Positions 21,801 through 33,260 are shown, counted from the first letter of the stretch. The stretch: 64,000 nucleotides of DNA from Liolophura sinensis (GCF_032854445.1 NC_088299.1:12205608-12269607), one strand, 5' to 3'. Notes: generated by a model from the letters alone, not told the origin. Numbers and translations: made by a program.

Positions 21801-24225
21801 AAAGATCGAAAGTTACATTTTATTGCAAGTGTCAATGTGAAGTTGCTAAAGCTCAGGTCTTTGAGCAGGTAAACTGGTAGTGTCTATGTGCTTACCTTGT
21901 GTCTATGTGCTTACAGATGATGACCGTACTGCAGTATCGCCACCGGTAGAGAGTACGCTGGAGCGCGAGTTAGAGCTGGTACGCGGCGCCATTTTTGGTA
22001 CAGACTCTGAGTCCAGCGAGTCACGAGAGAAGCAGTTCCAGGAGTTCTCCAAGTTGAGGGCGCGTCAAGAGGAGCAGGTGAATCGTCTGGCAAAGACACG
22101 CCAGAGGCTCAGGAAGGTAAGGCCAACAACAACAACGAAAAAAGAAAGACGTAGTTTTCAGGTATGGAAGGGCGTGTTGGGAGTGTTGCAGTGGTGGGCA
22201 GGGTGTTTTAGGCCCATCTGCAAGGAGGCAAATTTAGGAACTAATCTGATAAGCTGAAGGCTTGGAAAGTTACTTTTCCTGCCCTTATGTTTATTGTGTT
22301 GAGTTTCCAGTCGCAGTGTTGAGGTTGCATTTCTTCGTTTCTGTATGAGAGTCATTCGACAAGCTTGTTGAGCAGAGAGAGTGTTTGTTTTCTTTCATTT
22401 GCGGAGTGCTGAGTGGTAAGGTTTATTTTTTAAAATATTCTGAAAAAGACAGTAATATAGAATTAAAAAAGAAATCAATATTCCATGGCTCTCAAAAAGT
22501 AGTGTCAACAGATATTTACTAGATATCGGATCAATGCTTCTAACTGTGAGCTTGTGTTGGCCTGTGATCTTGTGCTGGCCTGTGAGCTTGTGTGTTGGTC
22601 TGTGATCTTGTGCTGGCCTGTGATCTTGTGCTGGCCTGTGAACTTAAGTGTTGGCCTGTGAGCTTGTGCTGGCCTGTGAGCTTGTGTGAGCTTGTGTTGG
22701 CCTGTGAGCTTGTGCTGGCCTGTGAGCTTGTGCTGGCCTGTGAGCTTGTGTTGGCCTGTGGACTTGTGTTGGCCTGTGAGCTTGTGTTAGCCTGTGATCT
22801 TGTGTTGGTCTTTGAGCTTGTGCTAGCCTGTTCATGTGCTTATTGACATATTGCAGGAGAACGATTTACTGAAGATCAACCTGCGGGAGTCAAACAATCT
22901 GAGGTGGAGCTTACAGAAGGAGATTGAGACCATCAGGATAGAAAGCGAGTGTCGGCTACAGACAGCAGACGAAAGCAAGCAGAGATTGATGAAGGAATTA
23001 GATTCACAAAGACACAAGTTGGATAAGTTGGACAAGGAAATGGTAAGAAAAATTCATTTGCACATGGTTTCTGAACTAAAAGCCTTTTACTGTGATTTTT
23101 CAACCTTTTTCGAATGTTTGCCAGGCATATTCTGAAGGCACTATTCTGTGTTGACTGATGAAATTATACTCTTTCTGAAGCCCTGAAACTGGACAATCCA
23201 ATCAATGTAGTTTTGTTTCCAAAAGCAAATTATAAGTATGCATAAATGGCACTAAAACTTGCTTTTTCATATGCGAAAAGGAAATATGGTACCACTTCAC
23301 GGGACAGGAAACTGAAAGTTCCCGGAACATCCATTTTCAATGACAATGGGGAGCTGACCGTGGCCAAGTGGCTAAGGTGCTTTGCTTTTATTTCATAGGA
23401 CACACGATGTGCAGGTTCAAGCTTAGCCATGGGAATTGTAGATTCCACGGCTTTCAGTGTCTGTGGGGCCTTGAAAAAAATGACAATAAGCCTTCAGTGA
23501 CACTTCTGCAGTCTAAAGTTTATTGAAGGTCACTTGTCACCAATATGGTTTCCTCCACCAATTAAACTGCCCTAATTCCTCAACCTTTTCGCATATGAAA
23601 AGCAACCTTCAAATCAGTTTATGCATATTTATAATTAGACTTTGGAGCCAAACTACATTGGTTGGATTGGGCAATTTCAGGGTTTCAAAGAAAGTATAAC
23701 TTTATTAGTCTTACACACAATAATACCTTCAGAATATGTTTGAATAAACACCTTGCAAAAATACGAAAAGGTTGAATTATAGTAGCTTTGATGTGTGCAG
23801 TATCCTCTTCAGTTGACTGGCTTTGTCTATGATACCTTAAACTCTGGTGCATCACTACAAGTTGTTGTTGTTATGAACAGGTGCGGTCAGGTGGGTCTCC
23901 AGACCACCAAGACATGCGACGACGATTGAGACACTTCGAAGAGCTGTGTGAACAGTATCAGCGAGAAAACCTCTGGCTCAAGGAGGAACTCAAACAGATC
24001 TGCGGAGAGATGACTGCCAAGTCCCTAGACAAGCTCCATCTCCTTCACAAAGCGGGATCCAAAATCCATGACAACGGCCGCGTGGTTGGCCTCTCCCCCC
24101 GGTCTAATGGCAGCAACAGCGGCAGCCCCAAAGCCGCGTCCTCGCCGGAGCGGCATCGTCACATCATGGCGTCACCTGATCGCCACCATCAGGTTATCGT
24201 CTCGGATGCTGTTCAGGTGTCCTAA
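18709..24225 (+). CDS. SKI: SKI/SnoN-family transcriptional co-repressor, C-terminal part (six exons)
   Basis: Exons are 18709-18881, 20551-20640, 21175-21353, 21917-22116, 22857-23042 and 23881-24225. All have AG/GT borders and compatible phases (in: 0,2,2,1,0,0), giving 390 codons and a TAA. The family comprises nuclear proteins that bind SMADs and recruit co-repressors to damp TGF-beta/BMP signalling. Seen here: AFRPWSP at residues 30-36 and FAPNVSLAP at about 93-101, both matching the linker of vertebrate SKI. A heptad-rich, Glu/Arg/Lys-rich coiled coil runs from about 162 to 276, corresponding to the SKI dimerisation region, with a second helix at about 285-316 ending LWLKEELKQ. The tail is Ser/His-rich and disordered. 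The Dachshund-homology and SAND-like SMAD4-binding domains are absent because the 5' exons lie outside the window. Invertebrates usually have one SKI/SnoN gene, so SKI versus SKIL cannot be separated. Identification rests on remembered family sequence, not a search. Confidence 0.9.
19531..19695. repeat. 42-bp minisatellite, four copies
   Basis: The unit is GCCAATCATAGGGTTGCAAT plus GGCTACCCATAGTACACAGATA. A degraded relative occurs at about 19790-19830. It lies in the SKI intron between 18882 and 20550. Confidence 0.9.
20160..20533 (-). mobile_element. SINE family 2-like, reverse, abutting a SKI exon
   Basis: The reverse-strand head (complement of TTAGGCCACCGAAGTGG) has a tRNA-like GGCCTAATGGTTAGAGCATC. 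The + strand starts with the reversed tail GAATGAATGAATAAATG, then GCTTGGGGTTTAACGTC. Imperfect target duplications ACCTGG(G/T)AATGA flank it. It ends about 17 bp before the exon at 20551. A fragment of the same subfamily is at 37400-37500. Confidence 0.8.
20551..20640 (+). CDS. SKI: SKI exon, linker (YPRIVPSYLQTGPP)
   Basis: The acceptor is CTTGTTTCAG and the donor GTAAGT. At 90 bp the exon keeps the phase and encodes a Pro-rich linker ending ESDR. Its 5' flank is tight: a reverse-oriented SINE and its target duplication end only about 17 bp before the exon. Confidence 0.9.
20676..20892 (+). mobile_element. SINE family 1, 3'-truncated
   Basis: The head AGCCTCTGTGGCCTAGTGGT is present, then TTTCACCAATGCAGCCGCTG and GTGAAATATTCTTGAGTAC. 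The AATAAA tail is missing. It starts 35 bp after the donor of the 20551-20640 exon. Confidence 0.8.
21175..21353 (+). CDS. SKI: SKI exon with APNVSLAP motif
   Basis: The acceptor is ATATCTTGCAG and the donor GTTAGT. The exon opens with YERHFAPNVSLAP, which corresponds to the APNVALAP segment of vertebrate SKI. It continues through an acidic, Ser-rich stretch (STDTEDSLRSSP) and leaves one base for the next exon. Confidence 0.9.
21917..22116 (+). CDS. SKI: SKI exon, start of coiled coil
   Basis: The acceptor is TGTGCTTACAG and the donor GTAAGG. The coiled coil starts at LERELELVRGAIFG, and EKQFQEFSKLRARQEEQ aligns with the corresponding SKI helix. The exon ends in phase 0 after RLRK. A short direct repeat, GTGTCTATGTGCTTAC, spans the acceptor (about 21881-21914). 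Confidence 0.92.
22545..22832. repeat. 18-bp minisatellite, about 16 copies
   Basis: The unit is TGTGAGCTTGTGCTGGCC with T/C and GAG/GAT variants. It fills the 3' part of the SKI intron and ends about 24 bp before the exon at 22857, so it occupies the branch-point neighbourhood. Confidence 0.92.
22857..23042 (+). CDS. SKI: SKI exon, central coiled coil
   Basis: The acceptor is CATATTGCAG and the donor GTAAGA. Its 62 codons carry the SKI-type series NLRWSLQKEIETIR and ADESKQRLMKELDSQR, which is continuous heptad-rich helix. An 18-bp minisatellite lies directly upstream in the intron. Confidence 0.92.
23096..23290 (-). mobile_element. MITE family A, copy 4
   Basis: Reverse orientation: TTTTTCAACCTTTTTCGAAT at the left and TTTTTCATATGCGAAAAG at the right. 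The core CAATCCAATCAATGTAGTTT is retained. The right terminal repeat is damaged. Confidence 0.7.
23345..23572 (+). mobile_element. SINE fragment with tRNA-Leu-like head
   Basis: CCGTGGCCAAGTGGCTAAGG resembles an A box, and GCAGGTTCAAGCTTAGCC a B box. The 3' part (GCAGTCTAAAGTTTATTG, CACCAATATGGTTTCCTCC) is related to SINE family 3 at 41640 and 42455. Not a functional tRNA: the clover-leaf is not completed. Confidence 0.5.
23573..23779 (+). mobile_element. MITE family A, copy 5
   Basis: The best-preserved ends: TAATTCCTCAACCTTTTCGC and ATACGAAAAGGTTGAATTA. The core has AACTACATTGGTTGGATTGG and AGAATATGTTTGAATAAACA. It lies 100 bp upstream of the last SKI exon. Confidence 0.88.
23881..24225 (+). 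CDS. SKI: SKI terminal coding exon
   Basis: The acceptor GTTATGAACAG ends at 23880. A second helix (MRRRLRHFEELCEQYQREN, then LWLKEELKQ) is followed by a low-complexity tail rich in Ser, Pro, Arg and His with two ASPxRH repeats. TAA is at 24223-24225. An AATAAA at 24323 is close, but the UTR could extend much further, since vertebrate SKI has a long 3' UTR. Confidence 0.9.
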   Translation: MRSGGSPDHQDMRRRLRHFEELCEQYQRENLWLKEELKQICGEMTAKSLDKLHLLHKAGSKIHDNGRVVGLSPRSNGSNSGSPKAASSPERHRHIMASPDRHHQVIVSDAVQVS

Positions 24226-27200
24226 GTAAAAACATTAGTGTAAAAGCATATAGTGCCATATATGGTTATGTGATCAGTTGTGACGTGTGCTTGAGCTTGT
24301 TCGTCAGGTGGCGTTGTGGGGGAATAAAAGGGTGAGTCTTCCAAACGCGCCAGCCCATGCTAACTAGTCTGTCGTCTGGACTACCTGTTGTATTCTTCCA
24401 AGTTGACCAGCACAGCTCTGCCTCTGTCAAAGCGCACAACGCGGCTATGTGTGACCTCCCATGGGTAACCCTGTACAGCCGTTCATTGGTACATCTGACG
24501 TCAACGCCGGCGGAGTGATCACATTCAAAAAAACATTTTGTGCACACTAGCTCATATTATAACAAGCTAGTTATTCATTATTAATGATTGTTATCACAGG
24601 TTGACATTATGTTACGGGTCTTCATATTTTTTCTTATTAATTTTTTTTTTTGCCCTATTATTGGTTTTTTTTTTTTTTTTAATGAGAAGCCATGGTGCTG
24701 TTTGTTATGTAAGACACACAAAGGTTGTTCCTTGGTGGCTTGCGTGAAGACTTGACAAAAATCTTCACCACCCACAAATGAGACTCTCGTATCATCTGCA
24801 TAAAGATACAGGGCTCAAACATAACATCCTTGAATGGACAATGATCACCATGGAAACACCTGCAGTGCTACTTCTCTTTGACTTCAGCACCATGTTTTTC
24901 TGTCAACAGATGTTAAAGACGTTGTTGTAAATTTTTTTTTTTTTCTTTATTGCGTTGTTACAATAGTGTTCGTTAAATTAAGAAATTACTGAATGGGTTT
25001 GTGGACAAGTTTCTGATTGACACAGGTCTGGAATAGCCAGCTGTGCTCCCATTATTCTGTCCTGTTGCTACGGGTGACTGCATGCCATTATTCTGAGTTT
25101 ATCTTACCCCTGTAAGTTGTATATATACATAGTACTGCTGTGTGTAACCCTGGCACAGCATTTCTGTCTGCCTGTATCAAACTCATCCCAGTGTACATAC
25201 TGTGGTTTACATTGTTGTGGAGCAACAAAGGGACATAACCCTGCATCTTTGTCCCGCATGATCAACCTGTTACTAGGACAACATAGTTGTTTTAGCAACA
25301 GTTTTTTGGGTTTTTTTTTTTTCAACCCACAAGGTTGAAAGCTAAGAATTATGGACTATGCCCTTAATGGGTGTTACTTTTAATTTCTAGGATTCAAAGT
25401 ATTCATATGAAAGCTGTCAGACCTTTGGCAGTCTTCTTAGGGATGGTTCAGCTTACATAGGCGTATTACCATGTGTCTGTTGAGAGTCGTTAAGTTTTAT
25501 ACATAGTTAAAATAATGAAGGGCATAAAAAGTGCATGCTAAATGTGAGTGTGTCATATAGAAAACTACATATTTGTGGTGTCCAGTAATCATGTTTTTTT
25601 TCTTCATGAGAATAATTCTCTCAAATTGTTTTTCTTGTAACATTAGTTTTTGGCATATGGGCCAGGTGAATATTATTCACTTGTGCTGATTGCGTGATTG
25701 TGTGAGTGTGTGTGTGGGTGTGAGTATGTGATGTGTGTTAAAACCTTTTTTCCGTATAGGACACTCGGCAGCTGAATGGCTGCAGAGCACAAACATTGGA
25801 GATATTATTACTCAATTTGCGGGTTGGGATGGAGGAGGAAGAGAGGGGACGGGGAACTAGGGATGTGGCAGGCTGGGGATATACAGCAGGGTCTAAGGTA
25901 CAGTGGAGGTTAGGATTAAGGAAGGGGGAAGGCTATATGCAAGTCCAGTCTCGTCCAGTGGAAGCTTAACAATGTAAATCATACCTTCAGTCTGCATACA
26001 GATTTCTTCGACATAGCGAAAACAGAAAAGAATTTTCACCTTATCTCAAGCTTCTTTTGATCAAAGTTAAATGTACATGTAGGTCTCTTAAAAAAAAACA
26101 AGTAGAAATTTGCATGCCAATGTCAGAACACAGCAAGCCTGGAAGAAGTGTATGACAAGCTAAGTTTGCTGTACCTTTCCAGAATGATGGACTCTTCTTT
26201 TGAACTTTGCCCTTTATAGCATTTTGCTTAGAAGAGATGGCATTTAACATGTCCGTTACTTGTTCCCAGTTTTGTGAAAGTAAGACTTCACCGCTTAAAT
26301 TGAAAATGCTTTTATGTACTACACGAAAAGATTGCTGAAGAAACTTATGCCATTAAAGGAGTTGAATAACAATCGAAGGAGAGTGTGCTGAACTTCACGT
26401 TGCACATATGCAAGTGCCTGTGATAAAACTGTAGGGTTTGCTCACCGTAAAAACAGAAGGAAATCTGAGGTTTTCTCTTCTCACCACAGTGAATGGTGAT
26501 GGATAAGCGCCTTAGTGGCTAGAAACGCGTCGCTGAAATGTGGTGGCTTTTGAAGAAGAAAAATGGGGGTGTTTTGTGTGTTTATCTATGGCAGCTTTTT
26601 GATTGTGTCCGTCGTTTTGAACGCAATTGTTGCTAAGATTTTAAAATAAACCACTAAGGGTACATCGGGTTATGCTAACCATTCAGGAGCTAATCACCAT
26701 TCTTGCTATATAATTGCACAGCAAGACTTGTTTTCTTGGAATTGATACAACTGTGGAAGTGTCAGAAGGTTGTATTTGATAAAGTCACCAGCTTCTGAGT
26801 TGCAGATCCATATGTAAATGGTGGAAATCAGCCTCTGCTGATTAGTTGATTCACATGATCAGATTCTTTGCTGTCCACTGATTGGCTGTTATGTTTGGTG
26901 GTGAGGATCAGACTTTGCTCTGACAGCTGATTGGCTGAGCTGCCAGTGGGTGGGGATAAGAATGTTTTTTATACCATTGGCATAACACCCAAACCTATGT
27001 ACACAGATTTTTTCCGTTTTCCATGTTAGTAACCCCTCCGTACTAACCTCTGTAGATATGTTGTGACCTGGTGCTAGTGATGTGCGTCAAGCTACAAAGA
27101 AATCCATAGAGCATGTTTTTTGGTGGGGGAGATCAACACATTTCTATCATAAAAATCCCCCAAAATTTTAATACATACATCGTTATCTTGTAGTCTGTTT

Positions 27201-29534
27201 TTCTTATCTTAAATCTGAACGTCTCTTGAGGCTGATTTTCTAGTGTGTTGAGCTTATACACGTGGTATCTTATTGTTCTTTGTTCTGCACTCTAACATCA
27301 TATCACTCAAGTACTTGTAATCTTCAAAACTGTGTTGGAAACAATATCAGTGTTGTGAGGTTCACAATAAGTGCATGTTTTTCCAAAAAAGACATTTAGA
27401 TTTTGATGTAGAACGAAGTTCCTAATCATAACACCTGTGTTTGATTCAAACTTTTTTCAGACATGTTGAAAGTTTCTATTTCTAATTCACACTTCTGAGC
27501 ATTAATGTTTATTTCTTTAAGATAGAAATACTTATTGAAAGAACATTTTAATTGTTACTAATTTTATGTCATGCAGAGGGATACAGTTATTCCATTGGTA
27601 TGTTGAAAAGGCAAACATAGTTATTTTAATTTTGATGAATTTTTTTTTTTTTTTTGCTTTTTTAACGTTTTGCCCGGTCATATTTTGCACCTCACCCGGT
27701 TAACACAGGTACACAAGTCATTAACCATCAAATTGATTGTATATAACGACATATATAGATCTAATATCTATCTAATCGTCATGCATATTTGTGTTTGAGA
27801 GTGTGTAGTTCATGCAATCTTACACGAAGTTCAATGGAAATTGTTGGTACATTGTCCAGTCATATGTTTGTATTCTAAACATCTCAGAAAAGGGGATAAG
27901 TATAGATTACTGGCCAGTTTTAAACACATATACTCCATTGCAGCATGTGCGACACTGAATGTTCGTATTAAAAAAAGGTTGAAGGTTATGGGCTTTCATT
28001 GGATCGTACATTTTGAATAATCAGTATAGCTGTTTTGAGAGCCCTTAAATTTTTTTTTTTTTTTTAATTTATTTTTTGTTATCTCTTTGTTGATTAGGCC
28101 AGTCTTCCAAAGTAGCATGGATCCCCATGCTTTATTATTACCTCGCATGGTCTCTGACCAATCATCGAACAACGCAACAAATACAAATTTGTTTCCATGA
28201 TGACATGTTGTATGTCAGGTATCCAGCATGTCCAAAAAAAAAAAAAACGTTAATGTTGAGGAAGCAAGGTACTGGATTGCCCTGTGAGCTTTCCTTTCCT
28301 CTTCATTGTTGTTAAAGAAGTATGATATTATTTGTACACCTGGCCTACCTCTGGAAAAAAAGACCCAGCTAAAACAATGTGATTGGAATAAGAGCCCCAA
28401 AGCTTGTGTCTCTAGTGTGTCAACTGAATTAAAATCAAAGTAGAAATAAGCATTTTTTTTTATTCTTTTTTGATTACTGAGACAAATTTGAGCATCACAA
28501 ACAGAAACAAAAGGAGACAGCTTTGTAGTTTTAGTTTAAGGGTAAATAGAGTTTGTATATCCTTGGTTGAAATGTGCCATTTAAGGGCAGCTGTAGATCG
28601 CATACATATATTATCAGATGTAATCTAGGTACCAGCTCTGAAGCCTTCAAAACACAGCAGCAAACTTCATATTTTGACATAATTACATCAACTGATACTG
28701 TTGGCATTATACAGACCTCCTATCAGAGCTCCAGAGTTGTGGTTATTGTTTTTTCTTTAACCATTTGCTACCTGGCTTGCACAAACTGAACAGTATTCGC
28801 TTTTTACTGTGTTTACTTTGTCGGCAGTATATAGCAGTATATTCCTGTGACTTTTTTTATCAACAATTTTTTGTTTTTTGAAATTTTTTGAAATTTTGGG
28901 AAGTCCAACAAACTTTGCAGTTTCCTAGGAAATGTGTAACACTGAAGCCGCTCATTCACCTAATTATATTCTTCTCACTAGGCTACATTGTGGTGATCGT
29001 GAACTGGTTATCGTTAGCAAAGTATAAGCTCTTGTCATAACACCTGTTGAACTGTGAAATGGTATTGGCTTTATGCTTTGATTTGGGTTTTTTTTGGTAG
29101 TTGCAATGTATTTATAGAGAAATCGGAAAGGTCAGGTGCATACCTTCATGTTTGCAATTTTTCTATGCCTTTGTACTGTGTCTTGTATGCAAATTTGCTG
29201 GAGATTCACTGTTGTCCAAGCTGTGAACATTCACATTTTATCATTACATACTCGTTGCTTGTGTTAGGAACCGTTTGTGTCCACTGCTGCTCATGACTGT
29301 TCATTGAAATTTGTCTTTGATTTATTCCCCATTGGGACTTGACCTAACTATAGAGTTGTTCATAAGTTATTCAGTAGATTACCAGGTTCCTGGAAAATTC
29401 TATTTGTTGTGTTTGCAACATGTCACTTTGAATTCCTCTCATTGCGTCTCGGTGGATACCAATTTTCCACGAGAACTTGCATTTGCAATTACTTGATACA
29501 CTTGACTTTGTTCTGCACAGCTTCCCCATAGGGT
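24226..29534 (+). other. SKI 3' UTR and downstream DNA, no gene seen
   Basis: This is unique-looking AT-rich DNA with poly-T tracts (24640-24680, 24930, 27640, 28050). It has AATAAA at 24323 and 26645 as candidate polyadenylation signals. No open frame has exon structure or recognisable protein character. The transcript end cannot be fixed from sequence alone. Confidence 0.5.
26645..26650 (+). promoter_or_regulatory. Candidate poly(A) signal AATAAA for SKI
   Basis: A canonical hexamer about 2.4 kb after the SKI stop. Others lie at 24323 and 31434; the last is followed by a T/GT-rich stretch (TTTGTTTGTCTTTTGTTGTG). Which one is used is not decidable here. Confidence 0.25.
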
Positions 29535-30100
29535 ATCCTCAGCTCAGTACATGTTGTTTTAATAGAGTTTCCACAGATCAGCACATGTTTGAAAAGGGGT
29601 TTCCCCTGCTCAGAACATGTTTAAAAGGGGGGCTCTCCCCACTCAGTACATGTTGTATGGAAAGAAATTTCCCGGGTAAGGTACATATTGTAAGAAAAGG
29701 GATTTCCCAGGTAAGATACATGTTACATGAAGAGGGATTTCCCAGGTAAGATGCATATTACATGAAGAGGGATTTCCCAGGTAAGATGCATATTACATGA
29801 AGAGGGATTTCCCAGGTAAGATGCATATTACATGAAGAGGGATTTCCCAGGTAAGATGCATATTACATGAAGAGGGATTTCCCAGGTAAGATGCATATTA
29901 CATGAAGAGGGATTTCCCAGGTAAGATACATGTTACATGAAGAGGGATTTCCCAGGTAAGATGCATATTACATGAAGAGGATTTCCCAGGTAAGATGCAT
30001 ATTACATGAAGAGGGATTTCCCAAGTAAGATACATATTATATGAAGAGGGATTTAACAGCTCAGTACATGTTGTTTAGAGAGGGATTTCCAATTTTCAGT
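29535..30100. repeat. 35-bp minisatellite, about 16 copies
   Basis: The core unit is GATGCATATTACATGAAGAG plus GGATTTCCCAGGTAA. Copies at 29715-30000 are almost identical; flanking copies (29535-29690, 30050-30100) are strongly diverged. This is the usual pattern of central homogenisation. Confidence 0.9.
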
Positions 30101-31643
30101 AAATCTTTAATAGAGGTGATTTTCAGTGTTGTGGATGTCATAAGGAGAGGACCACATTACCTGTAGTTGAGTGCGTTCTGGTTGGTGTAAGGATTGGGGA
30201 CATACCATGGAATGAAATGGGAGCTGTGCAGAGCCTTGGGAGAGATTTTCTAATATGACAGCTATTTTTATGCATATACACAGACAGCCTGCTTGTTGCT
30301 ATAGTAACACATTTTTTCTTTTCTGTACAGTTCCTGCAGAAGGTGTATCGCGTGCAAACTTGGACGTGTGTGAGTTCTGTATAGTGTTGATTCAATCACT
30401 GGCAGACCTTGCTGAATAACTCAATACTACACAGTTTGTGATCGTGAGCAGTTTTAACAAAATTGTTTTTTTGGCACGTACAATGGTCCTAACATTACTG
30501 ATTTTGATACCTGGAACATTCCTGCCAAGTGTGACAGTTTTTTGTTTGTTTTTTACCATAAAAGTTTCTGCAAAATCAATGTTATAGATGTTTTCTGTGA
30601 GCTTTTAGGTATTTGAACGCTGAAGTTCCATAGGTGTCTATGCAGTTAGGTATATCAAACATGACAGTAGTCACATTTTTCTATGTTGGGTGTAGGTAGG
30701 ACAGAGTCACCATTTTGGGAGTAGCCCTAGATGGAAAGATGAACTTGGATGACCTAGGACAGTTAGGTGAATACTTATCACCAACTACCTGCTTGAGAAG
30801 ACGGATCCAAGACATTTTTCTGTCGAGGACTGTTTGGGTTAGAATCAGTTGGGCTGATGATCTGCTGTTCGTGTTTTAATAGAGATTTTTTCGCATGTTA
30901 TAAAGTGATTAAAACTTCGTGATTAGAACTGTACTGCTTTGCCCTGTGTGTGGGTGGCTTGCTGATGCAAATACTTTTTTATCCTTTTTTTTTTTCTCTT
31001 CACATTCAATCATATAGAGTACATTACGCACTATAGTGGCTATGAAATGCCTTTCAGGTGGGACATTGTATGTAATGAATCAGGACAGCGTGGAGTGTAT
31101 ATATGATCAAGAAAAGTAATTTGCCGAAAAGTTCTCGGTCGAAGAGATTTACTGAAGATAATAATTATTAAAAAATTATATATATATATATATATATAAA
31201 TATATATATATAAATATATCTATGTGTCATTTACCCACAGGCCTGAGAAGACGAGTATGTTAGCTGGTATTTATCTTTGATACTGTTTCTCTTGTCCTAA
31301 TCGCCGATGTGTTATACCGCTGGCGTTGTCAGCTCGGAGTGTCGTATTGTCGTCTAGCCACGTGGGCCACCGTGGTGCTGTGGTCCGTGTCAGATCATGT
31401 GACGCTTACAGGTACAGCCTTCAGAATAAGTTCAATAAAATTCAAATCTAGATAGATTTGTTTGTCTTTTGTTGTGTATATTTGCACATTGCCTCTAATC
31501 CTCCTTCCATAATGCTGGGAGTATTTAAGTGAAATACTGTTGTTTCTGGTTTCCTCCCACAGTCATGTGAGTGAAACATACTGCTGAATTACCTAGGGTT
31601 TCCTTCTAGACGAAATACAGAGGATATCAGTGTTTTCCTCTCT
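30101..31643. other. Intergenic DNA, no gene seen
   Basis: AT-rich DNA with a TATA microsatellite at 31171-31215 and an AATAAA at 31434 followed by a TTTG-rich stretch, a possible distal poly(A) site for SKI. No exon-like structure. Confidence 0.4.
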
Positions 31644-31821
31644 CATTGCCTAGTATATTTATTTATTTATTTGATTGGTGTTTTGCGCCATACTCAAGGA
31701 TATTTCACTTGTATGATGGGGGCGAGCATTACGGTGTCAGGACACTGGGTAGAGCCCGGGTGGAAACTATGACCATCGGCAGGTTGCTGTCAGACCTTCC
31801 CACATACATTGCCTAGTATAT
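31644..31821 (-). mobile_element. SINE family 1, 5'-truncated, with 15-bp target duplication
   Basis: The reverse-oriented tail TTTATTTATTTATTTGATTG, then GGTGTTTTGCGCCATACTC. The head is missing. CATTGCCTAGTATAT occurs exactly at both ends (31644-31658, 31807-31821). The target lies at the left edge of the 23-bp array. Confidence 0.92.
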
Positions 31822-33260
31822 ACCCCTCCCATTGTAATATATACCTCTCCCATTGTGGTATGTATACCTCTCTCATTGTAACTTCTCCCATTGTAGTATA
31901 CTCTTCTCCCATTGTGGTGTATATACCTCTCCCATTGTAGTATATATATCTCTCCCATTGTAGTGTACATACCTCTCCCATTGTAGTATATACCTCTTCC
32001 ATTGTGGTGTATATACTTCTCACATTGTGGTGTATATCTCTCCCATTGTGGTGTATATCTCTCCCATTGTGGTGTATATACCTCTCGCATTGTGGTGTAT
32101 ATACCTCTCACATTGTGGTGTATATACCTCTGCCATTTTGGTGTATATGCCTCTCCCATTGTAGTATATACCTCTCCCATTGTGGTGTTTATACCTCTTC
32201 CATTGTGGTGGATATACCTCTCTCATTGCAGTATATATTTCTCCTATTGTGGTGTACATACCTCTCCCATTGTAGTATATACTTCTCCTTTTCTAATATA
32301 TACCTCTCCCATTGTGGTGTATATACTTCTCTCTTTGTGGTGTATATATTTCTCCCATTGTGGTGTATATACCTCTCCCACCTTGTTGTATATACCTCTC
32401 CCATTGTGGTGTATATATCTCTCCAATTGTAGCATACACCTCTCCCATTGTGGTGTATATTCCTCTCTCATTGTAGTATATACCTCTCCCATTGTGGTGT
32501 ATATACCTCTCTCATTGTAGTATATACCTCACCCATTGTGGTGAATATACCTCTCTCATTGTAGTATATACTTCTCCCTTTCTAATATATCCTCACATTG
32601 TGGTGTATATACCTCTCCCACTGTAGGCCAGCCCTGAAAGCACAGTTGGTAGAGTACCCGCTGCAGGAGCGGTAGACCCAGGATTAATCCTGTGTCGAGT
32701 CGCACCTAAGACCTTAAAAGAGAAAGTTGTATACAATGAGTATGTACCTCTCGCTTGGCATTCAGCATGAACGCAACGACTGTTTGACCTGTATCAGTAT
32801 AATGGCTCGGGCGTGGAGGCTTACTTGCCTTCGGTAAGCACTAGATAGAAGAGCGGTGGAAATCCGTACTGGAACAAGGAGTCACATTACATGCACTCTA
32901 AGGATTCCTTCGTCATTATACGACTGAAAAATTGTTAAGTACGACATAAAATCCCAAGCACTCACTCACTCACTCCCATTGTACTATATATTTCTCTCAT
33001 TGTGGTGTATATACCTCCCTCATTGAAGTATATACCTCTCCTATTCTAGTATATACTTTTCGCACTGTGGTCTGTATATGTCTCCCATTGCAGCACATAC
33101 CTCTACCATTGTAGTATATACCTCTCCTATTGTGGTGTATATACCTCTCCTATTGTGGTGTATATACCTCTCCCTCTGAAATGTATACCTCTCCCATTGT
33201 AGTATGTACTATGTACTTCTTCCATTTTAGTGTATATATGTCTCCCATTACAGTATACCA
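31822..33260. repeat. 21/23-bp minisatellite, interrupted by a SINE
   Basis: The unit is TATATACCTCTCCCATTGTG plus GTG, with 21-bp variants and two subtypes (GTGGTGTATATA, GTAGTATATA) roughly alternating. About 50 copies over 31822-32625 and 32984-33260. Open frames on both strands come from the lack of stops in the unit. Confidence 0.92.
32615..32983 (+). mobile_element. SINE family 2, full length, inside the minisatellite
   Basis: The head shows AAGCACAGTTGGTAGAG (A-box-like) and TGTGTCGAGTCGC (B-box-like). The body has GTATCAGTATAATGGCTCGG and the tail CCCAAGCACTCACTCACT. The target duplication CTCCCA(C/T)TGTA (32615-32625, 32973-32983) is itself a piece of the 23-bp unit. Confidence 0.92.

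Noticed and set aside
23345-23430. tRNA-Leu-like sequence
   Set aside because: A- and B-box-like motifs are present, but the acceptor and anticodon arms do not fold. It is the head of a SINE.
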